A stretch of 64,000 nt of DNA from Hahella sp. HNIBRBA332 (GCF_030719035.1 NZ_CP132203.1:930001-994000); one strand, 5' to 3'. Shown: positions 53,518-62,943, numbered from the stretch's first letter. Program-made: numbers and translations. Notes: generated by a model from the sequence alone, not told the origin.

Positions 53518-55620
53518 TCAGGTTTGCGGCGCGTGACTGACTTTCATGAACTCTATGAATTCTTCCGGCGGCACCGGCTTGCTGTAATAGTAGCCCTGCG
53601 CCAGCGTACAGCCGTCATGCTTCAGGAAGCGCTCTTGCCGCGGCGTTTCCACACCTTCGGCGATGACATCCAGGCGCAGGCTTTTGCCCAGCTGAATGAT
53701 GGCGTGCACGATTTGGGTGTCGTCTTCGTCTTTCATCAAGTCACGGACAAATTGTTTGTCGATCTTGATCTTGCGGATAGGCAGCTGCTTCAGGTAACTG
53801 AGCGAAGAATAGCCGGTGCCGAAATCATCCACGGCGCATTGAATACCGAATTCACTGAGGTGGCGCAGGGACGTAATGGCCTGATTCAGGTTCTCCATGA
53901 AGCTGGTTTCAGTGACCTCCAGCTCGATCAGAGAAGTAGGGATTTGGCGGCTTTCGATAATTTTCAGCACATGAGGCGCGAACTCTTTCTGTCTGAGCTG
54001 GTTGGCGGACAGGTTTATCGCCACCTTGATGTTGAAGCCCTGGCTGCGCCACTGATGAACCTGAGCGCAGGCTTCGTGCAGCACCCAGTCGCCAATCTCC
54101 AGGATGGTCTCATTGGCTTCGGCAATGGGGATGAAAACGTCCGGGGGAACCAGGCCGCGTTCTGGATGACGCCAGCGCAACAGCGCCTCGCAGCCCACAA
54201 CCTGCTTCGAATTCAGGTCCATTTGCGGCTGGTAGACCAGAAACAGCTCGTTGTTCTGTATGGCCTTGGAGAGATCTCTCTCCAGTTTTTTTCGCTCGCG
54301 AATTTCGCTGTCTAGGCTGGCGACGTAGAACTGAAAGTGATTATTGGCGACTGACTTGGCCAGCATCATGGTTTGCTCGGCCTTTTGTAGAATCTTCTCC
54401 GCATCGCGGGCGTCGTCCGGGTAAATGGCGATGCCGATGGTGCAGGATACGGGGGTTAATTGGTCCTCAATCTCGAACGGACGACTGATTTCCCGTAGCA
54501 GCGATTCGGCGAAAGCCGCCACCCGGTAACTGCTGCTGACATTAAACAGGATCAGGGCGAATTGATCGCCGCCAAGTCGGCAGACCGTATGCACGCCGTC
54601 CCGTTGCGACAGCAGTCTCTCGGCGAAGGCCTGTAACAGCTTGTCTCCCTGGCTGTAGCCCAGTTGTTCGTTGATCGACTTAAAGTCGTCGATGCCGACG
54701 CAAAAAACCGCAAACTTCTGGTTCAGCGCTTCGGAGTCGTCCACCGCTGCGGCAATGTAGTTACTGAACAGAGATCGAGTCGGCAGGCCGGTGAGGGAAT
54801 CGTACTGGGATAGTTTAATGATTCGCGCTTCCGCCGCCTGACGCTTCTGTTGGTGCTCCTCTATGGACTGCAAAAGGCTGTTGGCGGCGCGCACCCAACT
54901 GCCCAATTCGTCTTTTTCGTGTTGGCGGGGCACTGGGAGTGACTGCAGTCCGGGCTCAGCAGGGTTGATGCGTAGTAACGAATTGATGATGGCTTTAAGC
55001 GGCGCGGTTAACAGAAAGTGGTAGACCAGGTGCAGGACAAACGCCAGGAGTAGGGCGCGCAGGAGGCCGGTTAAGAAAATCAGTATGGAGCGTTCGAAAA
55101 ACAGCGCTGACTTGGGTGCGGTATCCACGACGATTTTTAGCTCGCCGTAGTAGGTGGGCTGTGGCGTCGGACGAAATAAAGAGATGGCGTATTCACGCTC
55201 TTTGCCAAAGATGGCGTCGGTCATCCAGCGGCTTTGGGTTTCCTGCAGGGGTTTGGAGAGCTCTGCCAGAATAGTCTGATTGGGATGGGAGATGGCCGCA
55301 TAACGGATGGACGGTTTTTCGAACAGGCCTTCCAGAACCTGTTGCGCCAAATCGGGATCAATGCTGTATACCGCCTGAGTGGCGGGGTCGCGCACAATGG
55401 CCAGAGTTTGTCTGGCTTCGTTGTCCATTTCCTCCACGGCGCGCATGGATTCGAAAATAATCTGACCAATGCTGAGTAAAACGCCTACCGCCAAGGCGGT
55501 AAACAGCACCCAGTTCATTAATTTGGCGGACAGGCTGTGTCGCCATTTTACTGGAGCGTTTTGCTTTTCTTGAACCATGCTGATTGATTGCTTCGACGCC
55601 GGCGGTGGTGTTTGTGTCAA
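53518..55620 (-). CDS. membrane GGDEF/EAL protein, probable c-di-GMP phosphodiesterase
   Basis: A 700-residue signalling protein. Helix 1 (about 33-55), a periplasmic sensor (about 56-175), helix 2 (about 177-205), a HAMP-like linker (206-258), GGDEF (about 268-430) and EAL (about 445-695). The GGDEF loop is GGDQF at 350-354, losing the catalytic Glu, so cyclase activity is doubtful; the domain may bind GTP as a sensor. The EAL domain is intact (EALLRW at 478-483, DDFGTGYSSL), so it should hydrolyse c-di-GMP. The start is TTG 55620, eight bases after AGGGGA; ATG 55578 is an alternative. Confidence 0.9.
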   Translation of the reverse strand: MTQTPPPASKQSISMVQEKQNAPVKWRHSLSAKLMNWVLFTALAVGVLLSIGQIIFESMRAVEEMDNEARQTLAIVRDPATQAVYSIDPDLAQQVLEGLFEKPSIRYAAISHPNQTILAELSKPLQETQSRWMTDAIFGKEREYAISLFRPTPQPTYYGELKIVVDTAPKSALFFERSILIFLTGLLRALLLAFVLHLVYHFLLTAPLKAIINSLLRINPAEPGLQSLPVPRQHEKDELGSWVRAANSLLQSIEEHQQKRQAAEARIIKLSQYDSLTGLPTRSLFSNYIAAAVDDSEALNQKFAVFCVGIDDFKSINEQLGYSQGDKLLQAFAERLLSQRDGVHTVCRLGGDQFALILFNVSSSYRVAAFAESLLREISRPFEIEDQLTPVSCTIGIAIYPDDARDAEKILQKAEQTMMLAKSVANNHFQFYVASLDSEIRERKKLERDLSKAIQNNELFLVYQPQMDLNSKQVVGCEALLRWRHPERGLVPPDVFIPIAEANETILEIGDWVLHEACAQVHQWRSQGFNIKVAINLSANQLRQKEFAPHVLKIIESRQIPTSLIELEVTETSFMENLNQAITSLRHLSEFGIQCAVDDFGTGYSSLSYLKQLPIRKIKIDKQFVRDLMKDEDDTQIVHAIIQLGKSLRLDVIAEGVETPRQERFLKHDGCTLAQGYYYSKPVPPEEFIEFMKVSHAPQT

Positions 55621-55804
55621 TCTTATTATCCCCTGCTATAGAAAGTGTAGTTATATACGGGGCAAAGTAACAGCATAGGCGCGCGGGAGTAGAGAGGGGG
55701 GGAGAAACTGAATATGTGGCGAGTGAAATAAAAACCGGAGAGTGGGGAGGGAACTGTCTGGGTGTGAGTCACGCCGGGGCGCGGGGCCCCGACGTTGGAG
55801 CGGA

Positions 55805-56389
55805 TTAAGCGGCCAGGTTCTTGGCGACGAAATCCCAGTTCACCAGATTCCAGAATGCGTTCATGTAGTTAGGACGAACATTTCTGTAATCGATGTAGTA
55901 GGCGTGCTCCCAAACGTCAACAGTCAGCAGGGCAGTTTTGCCGTCAGTCATTGGCGTGCCCGCGTTGCTGGTGTTGAAGATTTCCAGAGAGCCGTCAGCG
56001 TTTTTGACCAACCAGGTCCATGCAGAACCGAAGTTGTTAACGGCTTTGTCAGTGAATTGGGTTTTGAAGCTTTCAAAGGAGCCGAAGGTTTTGTTGATAG
56101 CGTCCGCCAACTCGCCGGTAGGCTCGCCGCCGCCGTTAGGGCTCAAACAGTGCCAGTAGAAAGTATGGTTCCATATTTGGGCGGCGTTGTTGAAAACGGG
56201 GCCGCTCTTGGAAGCCATAATAATTTCTTCCAGAGACTTCCCTTCGTATTCAGTTCCTGGAACCAGACCGTTCAACTTATCGACGTAAGTTTTGTGGTGT
56301 TTACCGTAGTGGTATTCGATAGTTTCTTCGGAAATGTGCGGCGCAAGCGCATTCTTTTCGTAAGGGAGAGCAGGAAGTTCAAATGCCAT
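55805..56389 (-). CDS. sodB: iron superoxide dismutase
   Basis: A 194-residue Fe/Mn superoxide dismutase. Metal ligands are His27, His74, Asp157 and His161 (VDVWEHAYY). The motif AQIWNHTFYWHCL near 70-82 and the short length are typical of the iron form. It converts superoxide to oxygen and hydrogen peroxide in the cytosol. A GGAG box precedes the ATG at 56389. It is monocistronic. Confidence 0.96.
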   Translation of the reverse strand: MAFELPALPYEKNALAPHISEETIEYHYGKHHKTYVDKLNGLVPGTEYEGKSLEEIIMASKSGPVFNNAAQIWNHTFYWHCLSPNGGGEPTGELADAINKTFGSFESFKTQFTDKAVNNFGSAWTWLVKNADGSLEIFNTSNAGTPMTDGKTALLTVDVWEHAYYIDYRNVRPNYMNAFWNLVNWDFVAKNLAA

Positions 56390-56748
56390 GAGATTTTCTC
56401 CGTCTTTTTAAGTGTGTAATCCCGTGTAAGTCTCTGATTCTAGAGTATACAGACTGAGTAGGAAGAGATAGCTCCGAATCTCCGGAAATTCAGCCTGCAG
56501 GCTCAGGGTCATCACAGTATCACCCTGGGTATTGATGCCGGCCAGATGGCGACCGACAGAATTCTTTTGTTTGATCGCGCAGAATGATATCACCCGCATA
56601 TATGGAGTGCTATCAAGGGTTTTTCAAGATTATTTATCAGACTTATTAATAAAATTAATAAGCTAGGTGAGTGATAGAACCAGATGGCTATAAGAAATGC
56701 GGGCGGTTTATTGGGGATGCCGGCCCATAAAAATGGGCCGGCAAAACG
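56390..56748. other. 359-base intergenic region with a hairpin after purK
   Basis: Holds the sodB promoter side (56390-56480) and a ten-base-pair perfect hairpin at 56719-56742 (GCCGGCCCAT with ATGGGCCGGC). The hairpin lies seven bases beyond the purK stop and probably ends that operon, although no T run follows. A 63-codon minus-strand frame at 56408-56599 is not convincing. Confidence 0.5.
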
Positions 56749-57876
56749 TTAGTCAAAGTGAGCCAGCGAGGAAGTGAAAGGCGTATGCTCCGGCACGAAG
56801 GGGAGGCATTTTTCCACTTTGGCGATCAACGCTTTGTAGTCTTCCGCAACAATGTTGATATGTCCCAGTTTGCGGCCTGCGCGTTCTTCTTTGCCGTACA
56901 GGTGCAGATGCGTGTCGCTGAGCGTCAGTACGCTTTCACGATCCGCATGGCGACCGATCAGGTTGATCATGCAGCTGACGCCGACAGGCTGGGTGTCGCC
57001 TAACGGTAAGCCGGCGACGGCGCGCAAGTGGTTCTCAAACTGCCCTGTATGCGCCCCATTCATGGACCAGTGACCGGAGTTGTGCACTCGCGGCGCCATC
57101 TCATTGGCCAGGAGGCCGTCTGGCGTTTCAAAGAGCTCCAGAGCCAGGACGCCCACATAGGACAGGTGCGCCATCAGCTTTTCAATATACTCAGCCGCTT
57201 TCTGCGCCAGTTCGGCGCTAATGCGCGGCGCCGGGGCGATGGTGTAGCGCAAAATGCCGCCATGATGAATATTTTCCGCCAGAGGGTAGGTGACGGTTTC
57301 GCCTGAGCTGCTGCGGGCGGCGATGATGGAGATTTCCCGGGAGAAATTGACGAAGGACTCGACAATCAGTCGGGGGTGTCCAATGCTGTTCCAGGCTTCT
57401 TCCGCCTCTTCGGCGGACTTCAGGACCGCTTGGCCTTTGCCGTCGTAACCTTCCGTGATGGATTTCGCGACAACCGGAGTTCCCAGCTCACGAGCGGCTT
57501 CAGCCAATTCTTCCGGGCTGTTGGCCAGACGATATTTGGGCGTAGGGATGCCCAATTGAGTGAACAGCGCCTTTTCGTGTTCTCGATTCTGACATACGCG
57601 CAGCGCCTCCACGCCTGGATACAGAGGCTTACGAGCGGCGATGTTTTGCGCCAGATCTAGAGGCAGGTGTTCAAACTCGTAGGTCACTACATCAACGAAA
57701 TCGAGGAAGCGATCCAGCTCTGACTGGGTGTTGTCGGGGTCGCTGAAAATCGTTCCAAGGCCCGCAGACGGGGCCCCGGAGGTGTCGTAAAGCGCAAATT
57801 CAAAGCCCAGCGGCATACCCGCCAGCGCCATCATGCGGCCAAGTTGGCCGGCTCCGAGAATGCCGATTCTTTTCAT
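56749..57876 (-). CDS. purK: 5-(carboxyamino)imidazole ribonucleotide synthase PurK
   Basis: A 375-residue ATP-grasp enzyme. It makes N5-CAIR from AIR, bicarbonate and ATP in purine synthesis. GILGAGQLGRMMALAG opens the N-terminal domain, EGYDGKGQAVL is the ATP-grasp loop (about 143-153), and the metal-binding LALELFETPDGLLANEMAPRVHNSGHW block is complete. It overlaps purE by four bases, in the usual purE-purK order. Confidence 0.97.
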   Translation of the reverse strand: MKRIGILGAGQLGRMMALAGMPLGFEFALYDTSGAPSAGLGTIFSDPDNTQSELDRFLDFVDVVTYEFEHLPLDLAQNIAARKPLYPGVEALRVCQNREHEKALFTQLGIPTPKYRLANSPEELAEAARELGTPVVAKSITEGYDGKGQAVLKSAEEAEEAWNSIGHPRLIVESFVNFSREISIIAARSSSGETVTYPLAENIHHGGILRYTIAPAPRISAELAQKAAEYIEKLMAHLSYVGVLALELFETPDGLLANEMAPRVHNSGHWSMNGAHTGQFENHLRAVAGLPLGDTQPVGVSCMINLIGRHADRESVLTLSDTHLHLYGKEERAGRKLGHINIVAEDYKALIAKVEKCLPFVPEHTPFTSSLAHFD

Positions 57877-58364
57877 GATTGCCTTGGATCAGCGTTGTTG
57901 AGAACAGTGTCTGTCTGCTGTTTGCGGAACGCTTTGACTGCGTCCATGATATTGCTGTCCTGCAAGCCCAGAATCTGGGCCGCCATCAGTCCTGCGTTAG
58001 TAGCTCCGGCTTTGCCGATCGCCAGCGTACCCACAGGGACTCCTCCGGGCATTTGTACGATGGATAATAATGAGTCTAGACCATTCAGCGTTTTGGACTG
58101 CACAGGGACGCCCAGTACCGGTAACGAGGTTTGTGACGCGGCCATACCGGGCAGATGGGCGGCGCCGCCAGCTCCGGCGATGATTATCTTGATGCCTCTG
58201 CCTTCGGCGGACTTGGCGTAGTCAAACAGCAGGTCCGGCGTGCGGTGAGCGGAAACAACTTGCACTTCATAGGGGACGCCCAGCTTGTCGAGAATCTCGG
58301 CGGCGTGCTCCATGGTAGGCCAGTCGGATTTGGAGCCCATAATAATGCCAACTAAAGGCTGCAT
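57873..58364 (-). CDS. purE: N5-CAIR mutase PurE
   Basis: A 163-residue mutase moving the carboxyl of N5-CAIR to form CAIR. It has the class I signature GIIMGSKSDWPTMEHAAEIL, SAHRTP with the active His, and IIAGAGGAAHLPGM. It heads the purE-purK operon. A GGAG-like box lies before the ATG. Upstream, ATGCAAACG at about 58485-58493 resembles one half of a PurR box only. Confidence 0.97.
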   Translation of the reverse strand: MQPLVGIIMGSKSDWPTMEHAAEILDKLGVPYEVQVVSAHRTPDLLFDYAKSAEGRGIKIIIAGAGGAAHLPGMAASQTSLPVLGVPVQSKTLNGLDSLLSIVQMPGGVPVGTLAIGKAGATNAGLMAAQILGLQDSNIMDAVKAFRKQQTDTVLNNADPRQS

Positions 58365-58737
58365 GATTTCTCCTTAGTAACCCTGTCATTATTGGATAAA
58401 TTCGCCTATGGGGCGCGAATTTGCGGGTGGTCGAGGCATACTGTTTAAAAAAGAGGCGCATAGTTTAGTGAGTCGGTACATGGGATGCAAACGAAAGCGG
58501 CCCTTGTCGACTCCCGCTGCAAACCGTGGCGATCAGGCGTGCGCGACGCCTTTATCTGGCTCATGAAAAACGGAATAATAGCGGGTTGCTTCATGCCTGT
58601 TCTGTCGCAATTATTGTGAAGCTGGATGAGGGCGCGTGTACGGAAACTTCGGCATTGTCTAAAATGCCACGGCGCAACCGCGCAGAATCGGGCGTTTGCC
58701 GATACACTATATAAATACAGTCCACTAGCGAGGATAC
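58365..58737. other. 373-base divergent intergenic region
   Basis: Between purE and the coiled-coil protein gene. AT-rich at 58365-58450 and 58690-58735, where promoters are likely. Frames on both strands here (58445-58747 minus, 58526-58714 plus) look like chance. Confidence 0.4.
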
Positions 58738-59634
58738 ATGGAGACAATTAAGCCCGAGAAAGACGAGGTTGATCGATTTCAATCACAGCGCCATAAAGCG
58801 CCTGCGACGAAACCTGCTGAGCCCAAAAAGGCTGCGCCGGTTGCGGAGGCCCCGGTGGAGGCTTATGTCAGACTGTCCCGTCCCGCGCAATGGGCGATCG
58901 TCTTTGTGTTCATTCTGGTGCTGACTTTTGCGCTGATTGGATATTGGCAGGTCAAAAACCAGCAGCAAACCATTCTGTCTCTACAAAACCAACTGCAGCA
59001 GGCGACTCAGTACATATCCCAAAGTAAGCTGGTGACTGCGCGTCTTGAAGGTCAAATTAATCAGACCGACGCCACCATGGCGCAAAGCGGCAATGAAATG
59101 GCCAGGGAACTGAAGACCCTGGACTCCGAAATCCGTAAGTTGTGGGATGTGTCCAATAAACGCAATAAACAGTTGATTGAGGACAATCAGAAAGCGCTGA
59201 AAGCCCTGCAGGGTGATTTCAAGCAGTCACAGGAGCGGGTTAAGGCGCTAAGCGGTGAGATAAATGGCCTGACGGTTATCGGTGAAAACCTTGGCAAGTC
59301 TCAGGAAGCGCAGGCGCTGCAGATTTCCGCACTGGCGGATGATATGGGGCGCACCGATGAAGCATTGGAGAGGAAGCAGGCTGAGTTGGCGCAACTTCTG
59401 AAGCAAAGTTCCGACAAGCTGGAGAAAGCTTTGTCGGAACAGACCGTGGCTCTCGCCAAACTTGAGCGCATGATCGGAAAAATGAACGAGCAGAATCTGG
59501 AGGGCAATCTCAAGGAGCTTGAGAAGAAAGTCAGCGCCATCGACGCCACCCGCAATCAACTGGTGCAACGCTATGTTGAGCTGGATCGTCGCATGAACGA
59601 AATCGGGCTGCAATTGAAGGCAATGCAGAAATAG
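58738..59634 (+). CDS. single-pass membrane coiled-coil protein, unknown function
   Basis: A 298-residue protein. The N-terminal 45 residues are Lys/Pro/Ala-rich and cytoplasmic. One helix (about 52-70) crosses the inner membrane. The rest (about 72-295) is a long periplasmic coiled coil with many Gln, Lys, Glu and Leu, interrupted near 175-190. No enzyme motif. The shape resembles envelope spacer or cell-division-linked proteins, but I cannot name a family. Its ATG follows GAGGAT. It is monocistronic, ending at a hairpin. Confidence 0.7.
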   Translation: METIKPEKDEVDRFQSQRHKAPATKPAEPKKAAPVAEAPVEAYVRLSRPAQWAIVFVFILVLTFALIGYWQVKNQQQTILSLQNQLQQATQYISQSKLVTARLEGQINQTDATMAQSGNEMARELKTLDSEIRKLWDVSNKRNKQLIEDNQKALKALQGDFKQSQERVKALSGEINGLTVIGENLGKSQEAQALQISALADDMGRTDEALERKQAELAQLLKQSSDKLEKALSEQTVALAKLERMIGKMNEQNLEGNLKELEKKVSAIDATRNQLVQRYVELDRRMNEIGLQLKAMQK

Positions 59635-59645
59635 CACTGGGTTGT

Positions 59646-59671
59646 GCGCCTAAGTGAGGCTTGGGCGCTTT
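59646..59671. terminator. terminator between convergent genes
   Basis: Stem of GCGCC..AAG with CTT..GGCGC, a five-base loop and a TTT tail on the plus strand. Confidence 0.6.
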
Positions 59672-59701
59672 CCTGCAGCTCGCGAATCAATCTTTATTCT
59701 T

Positions 59702-60256
59702 TTACGGCCGCGGCGTGTTGACGATTGTGGTCGCATCAAAATCCACCGCTTGAAATTGCGGCTCAATTCTTACTTCCACATATTGGCGAAAAAGCAGCGC
59801 CGCTGCGACAGACGTTTCCAGCGTCGCTAATTTGTTAGGGTCGTATAGTGCGGCTTCTCTTTCATCATTACGCGCTCGTTGTGCTTCTTCATAAACAGGG
59901 CCACCCGCCGCAGGCGGGGAGAACAGGCCGGGAACGAAGATATCCGATAGCTGCGGATTCTGAAGCAGGGCGAGAGAGATGGAGTCCAGAGTGGTGCGTT
60001 CTACTGTGTCTGCAATGGGGATATAGTTTATTTGCGCCTCGGAGAAGGTGATATCGAGCGCTTGTCCGTCATCAAGCTCAATATGCACGCTAGCTTCCGT
60101 GGAAGGCTCATCCAAGGCTTTCCATTCCATTTCGTAGGGAAGCTCTTCGGCTGAAATGCTCAGCGCTGCGACGAGCAGTAACGCCATCAAAGCTGGTGTG
60201 AATAAACGATCCTTTTGTGGATCTGGCGCGGTGGCGAGGACATCCGAGTCGTTCAT
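59702..60256 (-). CDS. hypothetical protein with one membrane helix
   Basis: A 184-residue protein. I chose the ATG at 60256 with AAGGG upstream; a longer frame from 60340 is not needed. A short polar start is followed by a helix (about 18-36), then an acidic extracytoplasmic part (SVHIELDDGQALDITFSE, then a Pro-rich stretch). The end carries a helix LAAALLFRQYVEVRIEP-like. No family was recognised. Possibly envelope associated. Confidence 0.5.
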   Translation of the reverse strand: MNDSDVLATAPDPQKDRLFTPALMALLLVAALSISAEELPYEMEWKALDEPSTEASVHIELDDGQALDITFSEAQINYIPIADTVERTTLDSISLALLQNPQLSDIFVPGLFSPPAAGGPVYEEAQRARNDEREAALYDPNKLATLETSVAAALLFRQYVEVRIEPQFQAVDFDATTIVNTPRP

Positions 60257-60483
60257 GAGTAGTGACCCTTGCGCATTTTTTATAATTGATTGTGACTGAT
60301 TGTAGCAATTCAACAGAACGGGAATGTGGAGCCGTTTCAAAATACGACTTATTTATTGTCATTTATCGTCTCTGTTGAAAATTTAATCTAATCATTCGGC
60401 TGGCGCATGCTTGTGGGAAAAATAACTGTAAAGAAATGTAGTGCAAAGTAACTCCTTGTAGCGAATTCTTGCTCCAATTCTCA

Positions 60484-60563
60484 GCTGGCGAAGCATACGG
60501 TTGTTAGAATCATCGCCAGCCTGGAGAGTTGTACGCCAAGGGGATCGCCCCCACACAACCCTC
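60484..60563 (+). other. two adjacent hairpins in leader of the lipoprotein gene
   Basis: GCTGGCGA at 60484-60491 pairs perfectly with 60513-60520. Directly after it, 60524-60532 pairs with 60555-60563 (one mismatch) around an inner GGGG/CCCC. No T run follows, so a terminator is unlikely. It may be a structured 5' leader or small RNA. The whole gap 60257-60636 shows no gene. Confidence 0.35.
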
Positions 60564-60636
60564 TACCTCAATAAACAAGAGCCATGATTTGTGAAATGGT
60601 CATGAAAGCGACGCCCTTATAAATGGGGGAGTGAGT

Positions 60637-61488
60637 ATGCAACGATATCCGAGCCTCAGAACGTTTGTATTACTGCTGGTGACGGCGGTGGGGATGAGTG
60701 GGTGTAAGATCTATCAATCCGTGGGGAAGAGCGTAGGGGCCTTTGTGCATCCGGTTAGCGGCCCTAAATTTGTGCATATTCCTGACTCGGAATGGGATAG
60801 TACGTCCTCCGCACTTATATATTTTTACCGACCTCACAGTGACTGGGCGTCAGAAGAGATAGAGTCGCCCAGTGTGTATGTCGATGACAGCCAGTACTTC
60901 AACTTTCGCGACAACAGTTATACCTGGCTGCAGGTGGCTCCAGGCGAGCGGCGTATTACTATGCGCAGGCCCTTACTGGGCTTTGAAGGTATCGGCGGAT
61001 TTACTCTGAGCGATATGACGGATCAGATACTCAGTGTTGATGCAGGCAAAATTTACTATCTACGTTATTCCGAAATCAGCAAACCGGATCCAAACCCGGA
61101 AATAGAAGCGGACTCGCCCTGGGCGGAAGGGGATTTGCAGTTGGTGGCCGCTGACTTCGCTTATAACGAAATCGTGGAGACCCGCTTTCTGAATAGCGAT
61201 CTGCTGGCGCCTAATCACGCCGCTACATCTATTGTGAAAGAAAATATCGAATACGCATTTGAGCGGGAGCAGGAAGAAATAGAGGTCGCCCGCGAGGAAG
61301 AAATTGAAAGGTTGAAAGAGCAGGGCCATTACCGTCCCGATAAATGGTGGTGTATGTATATGTGCGGCGGCGGGCCCACCAAGCGGCTGAAGGCGGATCG
61401 TATGCAGCGTGAGCTGGATCAACGCAAAGAAGCCTACGAGGCGCAGCTCGCGGAAAACGAAAGCTCATCCTGGTGGTGGCCGTTCTGA
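60637..61488 (+). CDS. lipoprotein with DUF2846-like domain and C-terminal coiled coil
   Basis: A 283-residue lipoprotein. The signal peptide ends in MSGC (about residue 23). The mature domain (about 50-190) has ALIYFYRP, then a beta-rich region with WLQVAPGERRITM and KIYYLRYSE, as in DUF2846 lipoproteins. The C-terminal 80 residues are a charged coiled coil with a CMYMCGGG insert and a WWWPF end. The start is ATG 60637 after GGGGGA; a GTG two codons before is possible. Envelope role unknown. Confidence 0.72.
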   Translation: MQRYPSLRTFVLLLVTAVGMSGCKIYQSVGKSVGAFVHPVSGPKFVHIPDSEWDSTSSALIYFYRPHSDWASEEIESPSVYVDDSQYFNFRDNSYTWLQVAPGERRITMRRPLLGFEGIGGFTLSDMTDQILSVDAGKIYYLRYSEISKPDPNPEIEADSPWAEGDLQLVAADFAYNEIVETRFLNSDLLAPNHAATSIVKENIEYAFEREQEEIEVAREEEIERLKEQGHYRPDKWWCMYMCGGGPTKRLKADRMQRELDQRKEAYEAQLAENESSSWWWPF

Positions 61489-61717
61489 TAGGACGCGTGA
61501 TGCCACATTAAATTTTCAATTCTGTGCTGTCACCCGGTTCTATAGGGTGACATCTGGGTTTAACATCTATCATTTACTGTAAGGGCTTCAATTGAAGCAG
61601 AAGCTGCGGCGACGCCGCGCTTCTGAAATATGGGTAAGGTTTTCAGCCGGTTAGTTTTGGAAGTAAGCGGCGACAAATCAACGGCGGACAGGAAACAGAA
61701 AAAGGACTTACTGAACT

Positions 61718-62053
61718 ATGAGCGTGACGACCATGTTTCAAGACCAAGTGCAAAAGACCAGAAGCTTTGTTGACCGTGTGAAGGATGTATATGGCAAAGC
61801 CTACGATAAGGCGTTGCAGACGGGAAAAGGCGGCTTGGCCGGAGCGACGCGCATCAGTGCGGCGCTGGAGCCCAAGGTGCGACAAAGTATCGACTCGGCC
61901 CATCATTTCTTTGACAGCATCAATCAATCTCTGGCGGATAAAGCCATTCCCGAATGTCGGCGTTCTAATGTCGAGTCAGCTCGTCTGGAGGAAAAGTCAT
62001 GCGCAGCGCGACACGGAATCAGCGACGTCGGCGCTTCGCGCCAGGATATTTGA
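61718..62053 (+). CDS. hypothetical helical (phasin-like) protein, possible frameshift
   Basis: A 111-residue protein. Residues 1-78 are an amphipathic helical region (MFQDQVQKTRSFVDRVKDVY and following), resembling phasin-type or other small helical proteins. From about residue 79 (ECRRSN) the sequence stops looking like protein. Another frame from about base 61949 reads NVGVLMSSQLVWRKSH and continues to a stop near 62093, with better codon use. A single-base frameshift near 61949 is therefore possible. No family can be named. AGGA lies 11 bases before the ATG. Confidence 0.5.
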   Translation: MSVTTMFQDQVQKTRSFVDRVKDVYGKAYDKALQTGKGGLAGATRISAALEPKVRQSIDSAHHFFDSINQSLADKAIPECRRSNVESARLEEKSCAARHGISDVGASRQDI

Positions 62054-62132
62054 GATCGAGCCCGCGAAGTCACTGCGCTTTCGGATATGGTAAGGTAGCC
62101 GCATTTTTCACACTGTTGTTAGGAGAAAAATC

Positions 62133-62513
62133 ATGAGGCTATTACATACGATGATCCGGGTTGGCGACCTGGATCGTTCCATCAGTTTTTACACTGAAGT
62201 GTTGGGTATGCGTCTGTTGCGGCGCAAAGACTATCCGGAAGGCCGTTTCACATTGGCGTTCGTCGGCTACGGAGACGAGTCGGAAAGCGCCGTTATTGAA
62301 CTGACTCACAACTGGGACACTGCTGCATATGAGTTGGGTTCCGGGTTTGGTCATCTCGCCATTGAAGTAGAAGACGCTTATCAAGCCTGTGACGCTATTC
62401 GTGAAAAAGGCGGGCAAGTGGTTCGGGAGGCGGGCCCCATGAAGCATGGAACCACAGTGATTGCGTTCGTCAAAGATCCTGATGGTTATATGATTGAGCT
62501 GATCCAGCGCTAA
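62133..62513 (+). CDS. gloA: lactoylglutathione lyase (glyoxalase I)
   Basis: A 126-residue VOC metalloenzyme. It turns the methylglyoxal-glutathione adduct into S-lactoylglutathione. MRLLHTMIRVGDLDRSISFY with metal-ligand His5, the FGHLAIEVEDAY segment (second His), and the closing KDPDGYMIELIQ with the ligand Glu are all present. Length matches the short, nickel-type bacterial form. An AGGAG box precedes the ATG, and a terminator follows. Confidence 0.96.
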   Translation: MRLLHTMIRVGDLDRSISFYTEVLGMRLLRRKDYPEGRFTLAFVGYGDESESAVIELTHNWDTAAYELGSGFGHLAIEVEDAYQACDAIREKGGQVVREAGPMKHGTTVIAFVKDPDGYMIELIQR

Positions 62514-62554
62514 CTTCTCTTCTGGCTAATGGGGCTTTTATTTCTCTATAGAAT

Positions 62555-62577
62555 AAGCGCCGCGATTTGGCGCTTTT
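62555..62577 (+). terminator. terminator after gloA
   Basis: AAGCGCC/GGCGCTT stem with a seven-base loop and a T run, about 42 bases past the gloA stop. Confidence 0.8.
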
Positions 62578-62629
62578 GATCGACATTTCAGCGAAATAGC
62601 CATTGCGAAAACTTTTTTAAACATTGCGC

Positions 62630-62658
62630 TTGACACACCATGGGGCGATCAGTACTAT
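62630..62658 (+). promoter_or_regulatory. sigma-70 promoter of the Val/Asp tRNA array
   Basis: Perfect TTGACA (62630-62635), a 17-base spacer and TACTAT (62653-62658). It is followed by a GCGC discriminator, typical of stable RNA promoters under stringent control. Confidence 0.88.
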
Positions 62659-62734
62659 GCGCATCGTCTTCACGGGGCAGCCAAGCGGTTCGCGGGGTTG
62701 ATTCGGAAGCGCCTCTTGATTCAGAGTGACGTGG

Positions 62735-62810
62735 GGGTGGTTAGCTCAGCTGGGAGAGCATCGCCCTTACAAGGCGAGGGTCGCAGGTTCGATCCCTGCA
62801 CCACCCACCA
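62735..62810 (+). tRNA. tRNA-Val (TAC), copy 1
   Basis: A 76-nucleotide cloverleaf with acceptor GGGTGGT/ACCACCC, anticodon TAC and encoded CCA. Confidence 0.96.
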
Positions 62811-62830
62811 AATTCTGAAATAGAGATCGC

Positions 62831-62907
62831 GGAGCGGTAGTTCAGTTGGTTAGAATACCGGCCTGTCACGCCGGGGGTCGCGGGTTCGAGTCCCGTCCGC
62901 TCCGCCA
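62831..62907 (+). tRNA. tRNA-Asp (GTC), copy 1
   Basis: A 77-nucleotide cloverleaf with acceptor GGAGCGG/CCGCTCC, anticodon GTC and encoded CCA. Confidence 0.96.
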
Positions 62908-62943
62908 ATTTCTAGTAAGTCAAGAGCCAGTTCATCTGGAACT

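Noticed and set aside
58485..58500. A PurR-box-like sequence upstream of purE
   Set aside because: Only one half (ATGCAAACG) matches; the second half does not, so operator function is unsupported.
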